Positions 17,260 to 26,842 of a DNA stretch of 64,000 nt are shown here, piece by piece. Origin of the DNA: Chryseobacterium formosum (lineage in GTDB: Bacteria; Bacteroidota; Bacteroidia; Flavobacteriales; Weeksellaceae); assembly GCF_026460885.1 (NCBI RefSeq), contig NZ_JAOVZW010000011.1, forward strand, positions 1-64,000, given 5' to 3'. Made by a program: the position numbers and the translations under genes. Position 1 is the stretch's first letter; each line of letters opens with the position of its first letter. The notes below the pieces were generated by a model. That model made no database searches and was not told where the DNA came from. It saw only the letters and a program-made list of their open reading frames with translations.

Positions 17260-20200
17260 TTAATCTCTTTTCAAAACATCTTTAATCCCATCCAAACCTT
17301 CACTGAACTGTGCCAGCAAAGCCACAATCTGAGTCATTCTGTCATTTTCGCCCAAACCTTTGATCATTTTATTTTTGACAAAGGTTTTTTTGATATCTTC
17401 CCAACGACTTTTTTCATCTTCAGAAATCAGATTCATCAGCTCTTTCAGTTTCAACATATTTGATTCTGCTCCGGTAGTCAGCGTCTGAGACTCGTTTTGG
17501 TAATGATTCAGAACAATTTGCGTCACTTCTTCTTCTTTTAAAATAGGTTGAATTTGCGAAATCAACTTATTCATATTCCGGTAGGAACCCTGCAGTTTGA
17601 AAGACGGCTCGTTTCTGTAGTCATCAGACATTGCAGCGGATGAAATATACTGTTTATTCACTTTTAAAACGATATCACGTATTTTCAACGTATTTTCCAA
17701 CACTTTTCTGAAATCGGAAATTTCATTAGAACTGAAGTTGCCAGCCAGATCCACATTCGGAGAATTGGTTTGGATACTTTTGTACAAACTGTAAAGATTC
17801 TCCATTCCTTGATTGGTTAATCTTGTAAGATAATCGTTTGACATCAAGGCGTTTTCGATTAAGCTTAAATCAAATAATTCTGTTTTGCTTCCTGAAATTT
17901 CACCCAAATTATAAGTATCAGAACGGTTCGCCAACATATCCGGAATCTTAAATTTCTCGCCACTTTCCGTGTACGGATTTCCAGCCATGACGAGACAGAA
18001 ACGTTTTGATCTCAAATCATAGGTTTTGCTTTCACCGTTGTAAATTCCTTCAATTTTTCTTTGTCCGTCTGCTAAAGAGATAAATTTCTGCAAAAACTCA
18101 GGGTTACAATGCTGAATATCGTCGAGATACAACATCACATTATCACCCATTTCCAAAGCCAAATTCAGTTTTTCCAATTCCTGTTTTGCTCCGGCATTTT
18201 TAGCTTCATTTGGATCGGTGGAAACAATATCGTGACCGATTGACGGACCGTTGATTTTCATGAAAACCAATCCCATCCGGTCTGCCATGTATTCCATCAA
18301 GGTTGTTTTTCCGTAACCCGGCGGTGAAACGAGGAGCAACATTCCCATTCTGTCAGTTCGTTTGTCGTTTCCGACTGTCCCTAATTGTTTGGCCAGATTT
18401 GCTCCGATCAAAGGGAAATAGACATCGCTGATCAATTTATTTCTGACAAAAGAACTCAAAACCTGAGATTTGAACGTATCGATTTTCAGACTTTTCTTTT
18501 TATCATTCACCCATTTTGCTTTCAACTCCTGCAACTGCTTATATTTCGGAACAACAACTTCATTGAAATCAGATAAACGGGAATTAAATTCATAATAATT
18601 TAAATGATAATCCAAATCTTTTTCCAGTGATTTCAACCCTTTTAAATCCGCTTCATACGTGACATGCAGAATATTCTCAGTATTGAACTGTTGGGTCACA
18701 AAAAACACGGCGGTTTCTTTTTTAATCTCATCTTCAAAGTTCATCTCTGAATTTATTAAAAAGGCATTCAAAGCACTTTCAGCAATGGAGAAGCAGGCTG
18801 AAGGATAATTTTTTAATGCATTCAGCTGATCGATAAATTCAAGATCTTTTCCTTTCTCTTTTAAATTTTTTAAAAATGATTCGTAGAGCACAGCAGCCTT
18901 TTCAGAAACCACAAACGCTGATTTATTTTCTCTTTTTAGGTAAACAGCAGCATTAAAGTCATTAACCTCAGCAAAAAGATGATGGGTTTGGGCAAACGAT
19001 TTTATTTCATTTGAAAGTTCTTCGTTGAGATATTGAAAACCCTTATCGGTGACAAAAGATTTTGAAATTAAATTGGCTGCTTCAAACTGTTTCTGATAAT
19101 ATTCTTTTCTTTCATTATTCAAAAAATACCAGAACAGTTGAGCCAGCGCTCTTTCAGAAGGCGTAAACTGCATCAATCCCAATTCATTGTGGATCTGCTG
19201 AAGTTTTGAAACAATTGTCAGCGCATCTTCATCGTGAATTCCTTTTACCAAACCTTCACCAAAATGCTCAGTCATAAATTGCTGGATCGCATTTCTGTTC
19301 TGCTCTTCAGTATTAATATTTTTATTTTTTGAGAAAATATTCCAAGCTAAATATTCAAAACGTTTTGCATTTGAATTTTCTGAAATATATTCCTGATTCC
19401 AGACATCTTTGTACTCTGAAATTGCTTCAAAATTCAGAGGCTCATAAAATCCGGTTCCTGTTAAATGATAATAATATTGAGCATTTCGAAGCACCAAAGT
19501 CAGATCTAATTTCTGACGGTTCACGGCAAATTTATATTCACCCAAAGCGATCACATTGTCACCATCTGCATAAATTTCTTTTTTATCTTTGAGCTTTCTG
19601 ACCGCTTCCTGCTGAGAAGTTTTCAGCAAGGTCTGAATTTCTTCAGCTTTGGCAGAATCTTCCATTTCCATTAACTGTCGGGAAATATCACGAACTTTTT
19701 CAACCATTAAATCGGTCGCAAAATAGCCGTTGATTTCGTTTTCAGCATCGAAAGATTCCGTCTTTGTTTTGACAGACTGTAAAATCCTTTTTGCAGAATC
19801 ATATAAATTCTGTGTTCTTTTATTGCGGGATTCCGTAAGCTGAACTCGTTTGTTTTGAAAATGACCGTAGGCCTCTTCTCTTTTTTCGCCAATTTTTTGG
19901 ATAAACTCATCAAAATCAATGAATTTCGTTTCCATTTCTTCCAGCTGAATGGAAAGTTTGGTTAAATATTCATCACATTTTTCGGGAGTCTGAGAAAGTT
20001 CAAGAAAATTAATGACCGACTGATCAAACAAAGTCATCTGCGCCTGAAAATCAGCAGAAAGTTCTTTACCGGAAATTTCTCTTTTCCTTTTTGATAATTC
20101 TAAACGCTCCTGATTTAACCTTGCAAAAATCACCGAAATATTTTCAATAATCTGAGTGGATTGCGAAGTGTCTTCAATTTTTAAATTATTGACGATATCC

Positions 20201-22071
20201 ACCAAAAGCTCGAGTTGTGAAGATAAATTGGTGATTTCTTCTTCAATCGTTTTAGCATCAATCGCCTTCTGCAAATTGATAATATTTTCAGAAATGGACT
20301 GCGCTCTGGTTTCGTAAGGCGACAGAGAATTTTCCTGAAGAAGAAAGTTGACGCAGGCATTGGAAAGTTCTTCTGAACGCGCTGCCAGAGACTGATCTAA
20401 GGCGTCGAGAATTTTCAAATCCACATATTTCAGATCTCTTGCACCAGTAATTTCACCACGCAATGCTCTGATTTGCGAAAGCATGTCGATATACTCCGTC
20501 AGTTCAGAATAATGAATCCGTTTCGTATCATCCAGAATTTTTTCGCAGGAAATTTTGATTTTCTCAACTGCTTCAGCGGTATTTTTCTTCTGCTCAACCA
20601 CTTTTTCAAACTCATTAATCGCCGAATGGGCAATGCTTCTGATTTCCTTTAATGGCTGATCAAGATTTTCAACCTCATCATCGCCAAGAAAATAATATGC
20701 ATCTAAAATCGTCGTGGAAAGTTTGACAATATCATCATACAATCCGCTGTAGGAATCTTCTTTGTTCAGCAAAGTAATCAGCTCCTGACTTTCAGCCATT
20801 ACGCGAACGATATCCTTGTTCCCGATTTTATAAATCAGCGTGTCTGATTTTTCGGTATTCGGTAACAATTCTTTTGCGTACGGCGTCTGCCAGATCTGAG
20901 CTAAATGATGTTTGGTGGTTTCAACACTTTCTCTCAGATAAATAAGTTTCCCTTCATCTAAAATTGAATATCCGCTGCAACGAATCGGTGTTTCGATGGT
21001 TTGCGTGATGATATTGTACGAAATCAGCTGATAATTATTGGTTTTATCATCGTAAAAAACATACATGAAATTTTCACCGTTCGGCTCCTGAATCGTTTTC
21101 AGATAATGAAGCCTATTGACATCCTGAGAAATCACCTTTAAACCTCCCGTCTGCAAAGCATAGCCGTTCGAGAACAAGACACCCTGATTTTCCGGAAGCA
21201 AAACCGCCGAATGTTTCAAGGTATCAACACGCGAAACGATTTTTTCTTTATGATTGTAAATGAAATATCTTTCCGTTTCCTGATATGGTTTAATTTTAAA
21301 TAAAACCAAATTATCAAGATCACAGAAGTGAATTTCAGCATCATCGAGATTCTGATCTTTGTGAATGACATCCTCGGAGTAAATTCCTTTTCCGGTGTCG
21401 GTATTGTCCTCGATTTTAATGGTAATATCACCACCAATCGATTCCACAAAAACTTTATCTGCCAGAGAAACGTGCGGAAATTTTCCGCTTCGCTGCATAT
21501 CCCGGGTCGCTTTTGTCCATGCAAAACCATGTTGCGGCGGATACGTTACCTCCGATGCACTTCTGGAATCCACATACACCAACTGATCTTCTTTGATCAG
21601 CCATTTGAAAGACTTGATATCTGACGTACTTTCAGACAGCTGGAAAACCATGTACAGATAGTTTTCGGTAAAATGAAAACGTGCAAAGAAGGTGTTTCTG
21701 TAATATTTATACAAATTTTTGAACTCTTCAACGAAGATTTCATCATTAATCAAAGACGAATCACGAGGTTCAAAACGGTCGTTATTGATCGTGTAAATCG
21801 AGAAAACATCCGTGATATTAATTTCACTCTGTAAACCCAAATGCGCATTTGATCCGAAGATCAAAGTATTTTTCAGCGAAAAAATATCTTTGGCGACGCA
21901 GTTGTGCTCCGTAGAAATTCTTTCGTTGGAGATGAGTGAAAAATCAACTCCGCCGAAAATTTCTTTACGGTTTTCGTTCAGCTTCTGAAGCCTTTGAATG
22001 AGGTCGTTTTTCTGCTCATTCAGACGGCTTTGAATTATTTCGTATGTCCCTGAATTTAATTTTTCTGACAT
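17260..22071 (-). CDS. giant AAA+ 'DNA repair ATPase' family protein
   Basis: At 1603 residues this matches the very large proteins annotated as DNA repair ATPase (DUF3686-type). The N-terminal third contains beta-rich segments (ISFVDSRSASEV-like region, residues ~150-400). A long coiled-coil region spans ~470-860. The AAA+ domain lies near residues 1230-1450 with Walker A PPGYGKTTLMEYMA (about 1249) and Walker B NVMLYLDDIQH (about 1312), followed by VMAGNPYTESGEKF, an AAA sensor-like segment. The name is a family label; the actual substrate is unknown. It is encoded just upstream of a flotillin and an NfeD-like gene, a recurring trio that suggests a membrane-linked remodelling machine. Confidence 0.8.
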   Translation of the reverse strand: MSEKLNSGTYEIIQSRLNEQKNDLIQRLQKLNENRKEIFGGVDFSLISNERISTEHNCVAKDIFSLKNTLIFGSNAHLGLQSEINITDVFSIYTINNDRFEPRDSSLINDEIFVEEFKNLYKYYRNTFFARFHFTENYLYMVFQLSESTSDIKSFKWLIKEDQLVYVDSRSASEVTYPPQHGFAWTKATRDMQRSGKFPHVSLADKVFVESIGGDITIKIEDNTDTGKGIYSEDVIHKDQNLDDAEIHFCDLDNLVLFKIKPYQETERYFIYNHKEKIVSRVDTLKHSAVLLPENQGVLFSNGYALQTGGLKVISQDVNRLHYLKTIQEPNGENFMYVFYDDKTNNYQLISYNIITQTIETPIRCSGYSILDEGKLIYLRESVETTKHHLAQIWQTPYAKELLPNTEKSDTLIYKIGNKDIVRVMAESQELITLLNKEDSYSGLYDDIVKLSTTILDAYYFLGDDEVENLDQPLKEIRSIAHSAINEFEKVVEQKKNTAEAVEKIKISCEKILDDTKRIHYSELTEYIDMLSQIRALRGEITGARDLKYVDLKILDALDQSLAARSEELSNACVNFLLQENSLSPYETRAQSISENIINLQKAIDAKTIEEEITNLSSQLELLVDIVNNLKIEDTSQSTQIIENISVIFARLNQERLELSKRKREISGKELSADFQAQMTLFDQSVINFLELSQTPEKCDEYLTKLSIQLEEMETKFIDFDEFIQKIGEKREEAYGHFQNKRVQLTESRNKRTQNLYDSAKRILQSVKTKTESFDAENEINGYFATDLMVEKVRDISRQLMEMEDSAKAEEIQTLLKTSQQEAVRKLKDKKEIYADGDNVIALGEYKFAVNRQKLDLTLVLRNAQYYYHLTGTGFYEPLNFEAISEYKDVWNQEYISENSNAKRFEYLAWNIFSKNKNINTEEQNRNAIQQFMTEHFGEGLVKGIHDEDALTIVSKLQQIHNELGLMQFTPSERALAQLFWYFLNNERKEYYQKQFEAANLISKSFVTDKGFQYLNEELSNEIKSFAQTHHLFAEVNDFNAAVYLKRENKSAFVVSEKAAVLYESFLKNLKEKGKDLEFIDQLNALKNYPSACFSIAESALNAFLINSEMNFEDEIKKETAVFFVTQQFNTENILHVTYEADLKGLKSLEKDLDYHLNYYEFNSRLSDFNEVVVPKYKQLQELKAKWVNDKKKSLKIDTFKSQVLSSFVRNKLISDVYFPLIGANLAKQLGTVGNDKRTDRMGMLLLVSPPGYGKTTLMEYMADRMGLVFMKINGPSIGHDIVSTDPNEAKNAGAKQELEKLNLALEMGDNVMLYLDDIQHCNPEFLQKFISLADGQRKIEGIYNGESKTYDLRSKRFCLVMAGNPYTESGEKFKIPDMLANRSDTYNLGEISGSKTELFDLSLIENALMSNDYLTRLTNQGMENLYSLYKSIQTNSPNVDLAGNFSSNEISDFRKVLENTLKIRDIVLKVNKQYISSAAMSDDYRNEPSFKLQGSYRNMNKLISQIQPILKEEEVTQIVLNHYQNESQTLTTGAESNMLKLKELMNLISEDEKSRWEDIKKTFVKNKMIKGLGENDRMTQIVALLAQFSEGLDGIKDVLKRD

Positions 22072-22140
22072 ATTTTTTGAGATATTAGATGTTAGATGCT
22101 AGATTTTAGACTACCATCATACTATTAAAAACATTTATTT

Positions 22141-22272
22141 TTTTAACCATTAAGGTTTATTAAGTAATTAAGAGTCATTAAGTTTAGCTTCGCTTTAAGT
22201 TTCACGCTTATAAAAAATCTATTGATTTTCTTAACTAAGCTTAACCCCTTAATAATTCTTAATGGTAAAGTT
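22141..22272. repeat. imperfect inverted repeat between ATPase and flotillin genes
   Basis: Arms such as TTTAACCATTAAGG...TTATTAAG and their near-complement CTTAATAATTCTTAATGGTAAAG bracket a short centre, giving a long hairpin. It is probably a dispersed non-coding repeat lying in the 288-bp gap and could attenuate transcription. Confidence 0.5.
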
Positions 22273-22359
22273 TTTAAAATTTATATTGAGAAAAAAACTC
22301 TCAAAGCATCATTGAAAAATCACACAATGAGAGTCTTACAATATAATTAGTTAGTGTTT

Positions 22360-24369
22360 TTACCTGATTGGTTTTTGATCTACACCTAGATGTTTTGCCA
22401 TATCCATTACTCTTGCAAGAAGACCTTTTTCCTGTTGGTCGGCAACGCCATTGAGTTTGAAAATCAGGCTTGCGATGCTCATGTTTTTAATGTCTTCTGA
22501 GGAAACATTGTATTTTTCAACCATTCCCATCACTTTACCGATGATATTTTCGCCGTCTCCCAAAAGATTTTCTTTGACCAAAGTTGCGTTTTCGCTGTGG
22601 CTGATGAATTTATCCAAACCTTTTCCTGCTGAAACCTGACGAACCACGTTATCAAAGAAAGTATTGTCACCTCCCACGATATCAATTTTTGCAGACTTGA
22701 ACGCTTCCGCTAAAACTCCAGCCTGAGCCTGTGCAATATCTTTCTGAATTGAAATTTGAGCCAATTCCACTTCTTTTTCTTTCGCTAAAGTCAATCTGAA
22801 CTCTTCGTGATCTTTTCCTGCATCGTTCAGTTTTTTCATTGCTTCCGCTTTTTCTGTAATTCCTGCAGCTTCTGCAAATGCTTTTTCCTTGATAACTTCC
22901 GCCTGAGCAATACCTTCTTTTCTTTCCGCTTCTGCTTTTTTCTCAATAACGATTGACTCAACGATTCCCTGTCTTTCGGCTGCATCGGCTTTTGCATGAA
23001 GAACCTGAGCTTCAGACAAACCTACCGTCGCTTCTTCTTTTGCTTTTGCATCAGCGATGATTTTGCGGGCTTCCGCTTCTTTTTCGGCAGCATCTCTCTT
23101 CGCCTGAGCTTCAATAACGTATTTCTGAGCATCTTTTTCAGCAGATAATTTTCTTGATTCTGCAGCTCTCGTTTCCTGAATTAATTTCTTTTCAGCTTCC
23201 TGCGTTGCCAGAGTAATTTCAACCTGCTTGGTTCTGTCGGCTGTTTTGAAAGCTTCCAAATCCTTAATGGTCTGCTGCTCTTCAACTACCGTTTTCTCCA
23301 TCGTCAAACGCTCACGGATCGCATCCTGAATATTTTTCTTTTCCAGTTCGATGGCTTTTTCTTTTTCGATTTGAGCCAAAGAAACAATTCTTTCTCTTTC
23401 GGTTGCTTCCAACATCTGATCTTTTTGCACCCTTTCAGTTTCCACCAAATCGGCACGTTCTTTATTTTTAGCAGCGATAACAACCTGTCTTTGCTTATTT
23501 TCTTCTGCGATCTGAAGCTTTTCTTCTGTTGCGATACGAACAGTTTCATATTTCAATCGTTCTTCTTCATCAACTTTCAATATCTCAGCATTTTCACGGG
23601 CTTTGATATTGGCAACTTCTCTTTTTTGAGATTCTTCTTTTTCAGCCAACTGTTTTTCCAGTTCTAAAATTGCTTCACGGGCTTCAACATTTTGTTTCGT
23701 GATTGTTTTTTCCTCATCTCTGCGAACCTGATTGGCTTTAATATTTTGTGTAGCCGTTAATTCGGTAATCTTTTTAATACCTTCAGAATCTAAGATGTTG
23801 TCTTTATCTAAATTCTCAATTTTAGTCTGCTCCAGATAATCGATCGCACAGTCATCCAAAACATAACCGTTTAAATCTGTTCCGATGATATCCAAAATTT
23901 CCTGACGGAATTCACTTCTTGCTTCATACAATTCGATAAATTCAAATTTTTTACCGACCGTTTTCAAAGCTTCGGAAAATTTAGCTTCAAATAATTCTCT
24001 CAAAGTATTGATATCCGAAGCTCTCTGACATCCGATGGTCTGACCAACATTCACAATATCATCAACCGATTTATTGACTCTGATAAAGAAAGCCACCTGA
24101 ATATCGGCTCTCATGTTGTCTTTACAGATCAAACCCGCTCTTCCTTCTCTTGCAATTTCCAGTTTTTTCACAGAAATATCCATTGATTCCATTCTGTGAA
24201 TGACCGGAATCACAATTCCTGCATTGAAGAAAACCTTGGTTCCTCCATAACCTGTTCTCAAAACCACAATTCCCTGAACCGTCTTTTTATACATTGATAA
24301 AATCCAGAAAATTAATCCGATAGTTGCCACTACGATGACAACAATTCCTACAATTAAAGGTGTATTCAT
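22360..24369 (-). CDS. flotillin/YqiK-like SPFH-domain membrane protein
   Basis: A 669-residue flotillin. Residues 5-27 are a membrane anchor (LIVGIVVIVVATIGLIFWIL), residues ~30-200 form the SPFH/band-7 domain (VVLRTGYGGTKVFFNAG), and ~200-560 is an uninterrupted Ala/Glu/Lys coiled coil (AEAERKEGIAQAEVIKEKA), as in YqiK and flotillins. The C-terminal ~100 residues are globular. It should oligomerise at the inner membrane. YqiJ (NfeD-like) partners are typical, and such a gene lies directly upstream on the same strand. Confidence 0.92.
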   Translation of the reverse strand: MNTPLIVGIVVIVVATIGLIFWILSMYKKTVQGIVVLRTGYGGTKVFFNAGIVIPVIHRMESMDISVKKLEIAREGRAGLICKDNMRADIQVAFFIRVNKSVDDIVNVGQTIGCQRASDINTLRELFEAKFSEALKTVGKKFEFIELYEARSEFRQEILDIIGTDLNGYVLDDCAIDYLEQTKIENLDKDNILDSEGIKKITELTATQNIKANQVRRDEEKTITKQNVEAREAILELEKQLAEKEESQKREVANIKARENAEILKVDEEERLKYETVRIATEEKLQIAEENKQRQVVIAAKNKERADLVETERVQKDQMLEATERERIVSLAQIEKEKAIELEKKNIQDAIRERLTMEKTVVEEQQTIKDLEAFKTADRTKQVEITLATQEAEKKLIQETRAAESRKLSAEKDAQKYVIEAQAKRDAAEKEAEARKIIADAKAKEEATVGLSEAQVLHAKADAAERQGIVESIVIEKKAEAERKEGIAQAEVIKEKAFAEAAGITEKAEAMKKLNDAGKDHEEFRLTLAKEKEVELAQISIQKDIAQAQAGVLAEAFKSAKIDIVGGDNTFFDNVVRQVSAGKGLDKFISHSENATLVKENLLGDGENIIGKVMGMVEKYNVSSEDIKNMSIASLIFKLNGVADQQEKGLLARVMDMAKHLGVDQKPIR

Positions 24370-24415
24370 ATTTTTATAGTTTATTTATTTTAATTTTTGT
24401 GTTTAATTTTTTAAT

Positions 24416-24490
24416 GCAAAGTCCGCAAAGATTTTTTTAAAAATTACTCTGTATATTTTTCGTTCGCAAGGGCGTTTGACTCAGCCAAGA
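24416..24490. repeat. dispersed intergenic repeat, copy B
   Basis: Near-copy of the repeat at 8329-8410 (GCAAAGTCCGCAAAGAT, TTTTTCGTTCGCAAGGGCGT, GACTCAGC). It lies between the NfeD-like and flotillin genes. The remainder of the 346-bp gap (24491-24715) shows nothing recognisable. Confidence 0.6.
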
Positions 24491-24715
24491 CCGCAATCCT
24501 TTTCATTTGTTTTGTGTATTTACCTCCTTTATTTGATTCCAAAACCTTTTACTCCAACCCTAATGAGTATCATTTTAAAATCTGAACAACTCCGCTCTTT
24601 TTAGGGAAAAGATTGGAAGTTCTTCCGCTTATTTCGTTTTTACTTTATCATCCTAAAGAAACAATTCGAATAAATAATTGAAAATCGTAAGAAAAAATAT
24701 AATCATTATTTTATT

Positions 24716-25363
24716 TTAAAATTTAATTTCTTCTGCTACATAATAATATTTCCTATTCAAATCTTCATCAACAATAAACACTGTCGTTCCGTGCTCGATT
24801 TTTTCGCCATCTTTACTTTTCACCATTAAGGTCATCGGGTCGCTTCCGATAAAAACTTCGAGAATTCCGATTTTATTTCCGTGAATCGTTGATTTCATTC
24901 TTCCTTGTCTTCCTAAAAAATCATGTGAAATTTCACCTTTGTGATTGATTTCCCTGAAAAAAGGGTTGAGTGGTTTTAAAATCAACTTTGTCAATAACAT
25001 ACTGATTATAAACATCGGAATAACTAGAAGTGCAGAGATCCAAATTTCAAATGATGCGAAAACTTCCAGATAAATCGAACCCAACCAAGTGAAGAAAAGC
25101 GATATCGTCAGAAAATAAGTCATCGGAACAATATCTAAATTCAGAAATTTCAAAAACTGAATCCACGCAGAAGGGTCGTCGGGAATATGAACGTGACCAT
25201 CCGGCGCACTGGTGTCAATATCCAGATCTGCATCGAGCCCAATATCAATATCCAAACCCGTAACAATCGTAAAAAGCCAATAAATAACAGCCAAAACCAA
25301 CAGCACACTCAAAACTGTGTTAACCGGAGAAAAAGCTGTTGCTAAAAATTCCTGATAGGTCAT
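24716..25363 (-). CDS. NfeD/YqiJ-like membrane protein with C-terminal OB-fold
   Basis: The 215-residue protein has three or four membrane segments (residues ~18-36, ~75-95, ~105-135) and an acidic periplasmic stretch between them (GLDIDIGLDADLDIDTS). The last ~65 residues look like the NfeD-type OB-fold (LGRQGRMKSTIHGNKIGILEVFIG). YqiJ/NfeD proteins partner flotillins, and the flotillin gene follows on the same strand. Confidence 0.8.
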   Translation of the reverse strand: MTYQEFLATAFSPVNTVLSVLLVLAVIYWLFTIVTGLDIDIGLDADLDIDTSAPDGHVHIPDDPSAWIQFLKFLNLDIVPMTYFLTISLFFTWLGSIYLEVFASFEIWISALLVIPMFIISMLLTKLILKPLNPFFREINHKGEISHDFLGRQGRMKSTIHGNKIGILEVFIGSDPMTLMVKSKDGEKIEHGTTVFIVDEDLNRKYYYVAEEIKF

Positions 25364-25504
25364 ATATAATGTGTTTTTAAAATTTAAATTATCGACAACG
25401 AATATTCAGTTTTCATTAAATATTGATTGTATTTCAACCTTAATTACCAACATTAATAGCCAATTGTTTTCGGTTGTACACAAATATAATAATTTTTTCT
25501 CAAA

Positions 25505-25549
25505 ATGCAAATATCATTAGCAAATTAATTAAAATTAATCTTACATTTG
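25505..25549 (+). promoter_or_regulatory. promoter and candidate autoregulatory sites of the XRE gene
   Basis: TACATTTG (25542-25549) is a good -7 box 18 bp before the chosen ATG. GCAAAT hexamers occur at about 25507 and 25520 and their complement ATTTGC at 25545, a spacing that could form operators for the XRE protein. The same gap also serves the divergent NfeD-like gene. Confidence 0.5.
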
Positions 25550-25567
25550 CAAAAAATATTAGTAATT

Positions 25568-26179
25568 ATGAGTTTTTTCGGAGCTAACATTAAAACAGTA
25601 AGACAGGCAAAAGGATTAAGCCAACAGGCATTTGCCGAATTATTTGATCTGAACAGAGGTGTTATCGGAGCCTATGAAGAAGGACGATCTGAACCAAAAA
25701 TATCAACTTTACTTACTGTAGTTCATTATTTTAATCTTGATTTGGATAAATTTTTAACCGTCCCTTTAACTGTTGATGATTTAAATAAACCTGAAAATTA
25801 TGAGAAGTTTCAACTTTCATTAAATTCAGATTTACCTTATCAGGAAAATAATTTTGAAAATAATATCAAATATAATTCACTGCAAAAAGCATTGGCAGAT
25901 ATTGATTTAATCTATGAATTTAACGAAAACGCATTGCTTTTATCGAATTATAATTTAGGAGATTTTTTATTTCTAATGAAATCAAATATTGCCGAAGAAA
26001 ATCCTGAGACTTTATTATTTACCGAAAACGGAAATCTTAAATACCTTTCTACTATTAGTAAAGAATTGCATTCTGAAAAAGAGGTTTATAAAATCGCAGG
26101 CTATCTTTCTTTTGAGCAAAAAAATATCCTCTCCAGTATTTTGGAAAGGATTGAGATTTTGGAGAGAAAGGGAAAATAA
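25568..26179 (+). CDS. XRE-family transcriptional regulator
   Basis: A 203-residue cytoplasmic protein with an N-terminal Cro/C1 HTH (IKTVRQAKGLSQQAFAELFD, residues ~7-60) and a helical C-terminal domain ending in a coiled-coil-like segment (ILSSILERIEILERK). The ATG at 25568 (SFFGANIK) is used because the upstream ATG at 25547 lies within the -7 box. It is divergent from the NfeD-flotillin-ATPase genes and is the nearest regulator gene to the Ro60/Y-RNA locus, so it is one candidate regulator for either; this is inference only. Confidence 0.8.
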   Translation: MSFFGANIKTVRQAKGLSQQAFAELFDLNRGVIGAYEEGRSEPKISTLLTVVHYFNLDLDKFLTVPLTVDDLNKPENYEKFQLSLNSDLPYQENNFENNIKYNSLQKALADIDLIYEFNENALLLSNYNLGDFLFLMKSNIAEENPETLLFTENGNLKYLSTISKELHSEKEVYKIAGYLSFEQKNILSSILERIEILERKGK

Positions 26180-26203
26180 CCAAGTATTAAATCATTTTTT
26201 TCT

Positions 26204-26395
26204 CTAATTCTGATTGCGGTTTCTAAGATTTCTGACTAAAAAGAAAACTGCAAATAAAAACGTGCAGAGATAGAGAATGCTCAGTCCAATTTTGTCTACG
26301 GTCATGGTTTTAAAATCGATCTGCTTCCACAAAGCAGTTCCTACAATGATTGCTATAATGGCAAAGAAAAATATTCCTCCTTTTTTGTTTTCCAT
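26204..26395 (-). CDS. small two-helix membrane protein
   Basis: The 63-residue protein has two hydrophobic segments (GGIFFFAIIAIIVGTALW and IGLSILYLCTFLFAVFFLV) joined by a short polar loop, a plausible small inner-membrane protein. It is convergent with the XRE gene. No family was recognised. Confidence 0.55.
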   Translation of the reverse strand: MENKKGGIFFFAIIAIIVGTALWKQIDFKTMTVDKIGLSILYLCTFLFAVFFLVRNLRNRNQN

Positions 26396-26510
26396 GGTTT
26401 TTGGTTTTTATTCCGTTAGAATTAAAGCCGAAAACTAATTTTCGACAATCACAAAACTAAAAATAAATTTCACTTCAATAAGATAAATTTTAAAAAACCT
26501 AAAATTAAAA

Positions 26511-26537
26511 AATCCCTTCCGAATACCGGAAAGGATT
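26511..26537 (-). terminator. terminator at the end of the Y-RNA transcript
   Basis: On the minus strand AATCCTTTCCG pairs with CGGAAGGGATT (11 bp, one G-U) around a 5-nt loop and is followed by six T. It ends the transcription unit that runs leftward through the Y-RNA-like elements. Confidence 0.85.
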
Positions 26538-26543
26538 AAAACT

Positions 26544-26680
26544 ATAAAAGGTTAAAGCGAAAAAAGAAGAGCGGGGCATGTCCTGCCGGAGTCGAACCGG
26601 ATAGCCTTGCCGGAGTTACCGACTTCGCTATTCCTCCCTTAAAATGGCGACGAAGTATCTTTTCTCTACGACACTTTTAT
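26544..26680 (-). ncRNA. Y-RNA-like RNA 1 (Ro60-associated)
   Basis: The ends pair as ATAAAAG/CTTTTAT, then a bulged T, then G-T paired with A-C, then an internal loop beginning CGTA, and a second helix GAAAAGA/TTTTTTC. This is the layout of a Ro-binding Y-RNA stem. The distal module has a T-arm-like hairpin (CCGG-TTCGACT-CCGG) and an upstream D-loop-like segment (AGTCGGTAACT) inside a GGAATAGC/GCTATCC helix, so here the tRNA mimic appears in linear order, unlike RNAs 2, 4 and 6. About 137 nt, directly before the terminator. Confidence 0.75.
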
Positions 26681-26685
26681 TTTTT

Positions 26686-26836
26686 AAAACAAGGCAACAG
26701 TCAAAAAGCGTATCGTGCTCTATCCATCTGAGCTACTCTCCCAATAGAAATTTTGTTTTATGTGTGGAAGAGACGGGACTTGAACCCGCGACCCCGTCGT
26801 GATATCGAAGTAACACTATTCTACGGCACTTGTTTT
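26686..26836 (-). ncRNA. Y-RNA-like RNA 2 with circularly permuted tRNA module
   Basis: Terminal helix AAAACAAG/CTTGTTTT, bulged T, then G-C paired with G-C (here the covarying pair is C-G), then CGTAG. The tRNA-like part runs T-arm (CGGG-TTCAAGT-CCCG), acceptor 3' strand CTCTTCC, a 22-nt loop, acceptor 5' strand GGGAGAG (7 bp with one wobble), TA, and D-arm (GCTC-AGATGGATA-GAGC). The Y stem occupies the place of the anticodon stem. It begins 6 nt after the stop of the SMI1-like gene. Confidence 0.82.
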
Positions 26837-26842
26837 TTATTT

